This document shows, one piece after another, positions 50,291 to 51,110 of a stretch of 51,110 bases of DNA (its first letter is position 1; each line of letters begins with the position of its first letter). The position numbers and the translations under genes were made by a program. Under the pieces are notes generated by a model. It was given only the letters and a program-made list of their open reading frames with translations, made no database searches and was not told where the DNA came from. The stretch is from assembly GCA_003635265.1 (NCBI GenBank), contig PYIZ01000004.1, positions 1 to 51,110 of the forward strand, read 5' to 3'. This stretch comes from Candidatus Poribacteria bacterium (GTDB taxonomy: Bacteria; Poribacteria; WGA-4E; PCPOR2b).

Positions 50291-51110
50291 GAGCCTGTTT
50301 TAAAAGTCATTTGATACGGTTTTGCATCAAGTAAATGGAAGCAATGTACACCATCGCTTCAGCGGTTTCGGCAGAGCGTTCATAGTCCAAAGTCAATCGG
50401 CGAAACCGACCGAACCAAGAAAAGGTGCGTTCCACAATCCAACGTAATGGAACGACCACAAATCCCGATTGCCTAAGAGATGGAGCAATGTCCAATTGAC
50501 ACTGATGCGCCATATATAACCAGTCGCCTAATTTTCCACGATAGCCAGCATCGGCGCAGACTAACTGAATCGTTATGTGCCACCTAAAGATTTCTGTTAA
50601 TAACTCTATTGCGACTTGGTTATCACTGATATTTGCATCAGTGACCTTCACCCGCAATGGAATGCCAATTGTATCGGTGACTATGTGGCGTTTACGACCT
50701 TTGACTTTCTTATGTGCATCAAAGCCGCGAGTATCTGCCAGTTCGGTCGTTTTAACGGATTGGCTGTCAATGATAGCTACTGTCGGTGAAGGTGCTTTGC
50801 CAATATCACAACGGATTTGCTCGTGAAGTGCTTGATGAATCATAAGCCATGTGCCATCAGTTTTCCATTTTCTGAAATGGAAGTAGACCGTTTGCCATGG
50901 CGGCATCTGATGCGGGAGCATTCGCCATTGACACCCTGATTTGACTATATAAAAGATAGCGTTGATAATTGCACGCATCTTCCACTTGAGAGGTCTACCT
51001 ACCGGCGAAGGTTTTGGCAGATAAGGTAACAGTCGGCACCATTGGGCATCCGTCAAATCCGTGGGATAGTTTGTTTGGGTCATGTTTATGCCTTTCATTG
51101 GAGTTGGATT
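50291..51110 (-). mobile_element. IS5-family insertion sequence, copy 2 (truncated by window end)
   Basis: The left edge at 50291 (GAGCCTGTTTTAAAAG) is the same terminal repeat as the right end of copy 1, preceded by CTAA (50287-50290), the same target as copy 1. The other end should lie about 66 bp beyond the window. It is oriented opposite to copy 1, so the two form inverted repeats around nuoE-L. Confidence 0.9.
50307..51083 (-). CDS. IS5-family transposase (copy 2)
   Basis: This is the second copy of the 258-residue DDE transposase, starting at ATG 51083 (MTQTNYPTDL). All catalytic residues are kept (IIDSQSVKT, VCADAGYRG, WIVERTFSW). By eye it differs from copy 1 at about 11 residues, so the copies are not identical by recent transposition or one has been diverging. 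The gene is complete although its element is not. Confidence 0.95.
   Translation of the reverse strand: MTQTNYPTDLTDAQWCRLLPYLPKPSPVGRPLKWKMRAIINAIFYIVKSGCQWRMLPHQMPPWQTVYFHFRKWKTDGTWLMIHQALHEQIRCDIGKAPSPTVAIIDSQSVKTTELADTRGFDAHKKVKGRKRHIVTDTIGIPLRVKVTDANISDNQVAIELLTEIFRWHITIQLVCADAGYRGKLGDWLYMAHQCQLDIAPSLRQSGFVVVPLRWIVERTFSWFGRFRRLTLDYERSAETAEAMVYIASIYLMQNRIK

Noticed and set aside
40025..51110. Composite transposon carrying nuoE-L
   Set aside because: The copies differ at about 11 residues, are inverted, and each shows its own CTAA target; two independent insertions are simpler, although inversion remains possible.

Overview
The window reads as a slice of a free-living or host-associated Gram-negative-type bacterial chromosome. 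It carries a complete F1Fo ATP synthase gene set, most of a complex I (nuo) cluster, lipoproteins with clear lipoboxes, paired phytanoyl-CoA-dioxygenase-like proteins and IS5-type elements. That mixture resembles Candidatus Poribacteria (sponge-associated) genomes. This is an impression from gene content, not a phylogenetic test. There are no rRNA, tRNA or CRISPR features that I can support.

Layout. Positions 1-10.3 kb (minus strand) hold a partial gene, two phytanoyl-CoA dioxygenase-like proteins, an FAD oxidoreductase, valS with an orphan HicB-like gene, a UbiA prenyltransferase, a zinc alcohol dehydrogenase coupled to two small membrane proteins, and a LOG-family protein. From 10.4 to 14.1 kb is the only plus-strand operon: a consensus sigma70 promoter (TTGACA-17-TATAAT) followed by a Gfo/Idh/MocA dehydrogenase, an HpaB-type flavin monooxygenase and a short-chain dehydrogenase. 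From 14.1 to 22.6 kb (minus) are ComF, an NtrC-type regulator, a lipoprotein amidase with a second degenerate amidase domain, hypothetical genes, a CBM9-like secreted protein with a 59-residue membrane ORF behind it, and a large esterase.

From 22.6 to 50 kb (all minus, except one transposase) is a respiratory supercluster. Read in transcription order it is nuoE-F-G-[toxin-antitoxin remnants]-H-J-K-L-[hypothetical + retropepsin-like gene broken by an IS]-M-nhaD-N-atpZ-I-B-E-F-H-A-G-[cupin, DUF1992, two duplicated lipoproteins, ThDP enzyme]-atpD-C. nuoI is absent from its normal place between H and J; nuoA-D are not in the window. The c subunit carries the Gln...Glu-Ser...Tyr pattern of Na+-binding rings, and an NhaD-type Na+/H+ antiporter sits inside the nuo genes, so sodium may be part of the energy coupling.

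Two IS5-family copies face each other at 40.0-40.9 kb and from 50.3 kb to the window end, bracketing nuoE-L. Each has interrupted a gene. For the first, removing the IS and one 3-bp target duplication restores a clean 127-codon reading frame including the stop.

The most unusual signal is a set of six intergenic arrays made of 7- or 8-bp words, most arranged as an arm of words, a gap, and an arm of inverse words. Five begin within about 5 nt after a minus-strand stop codon (valS, atpA, atpE and the two IS-broken genes); the sixth is a 48-bp palindrome just upstream of nuoE. The words differ from array to array but the architecture repeats. I do not recognise this as a named element.
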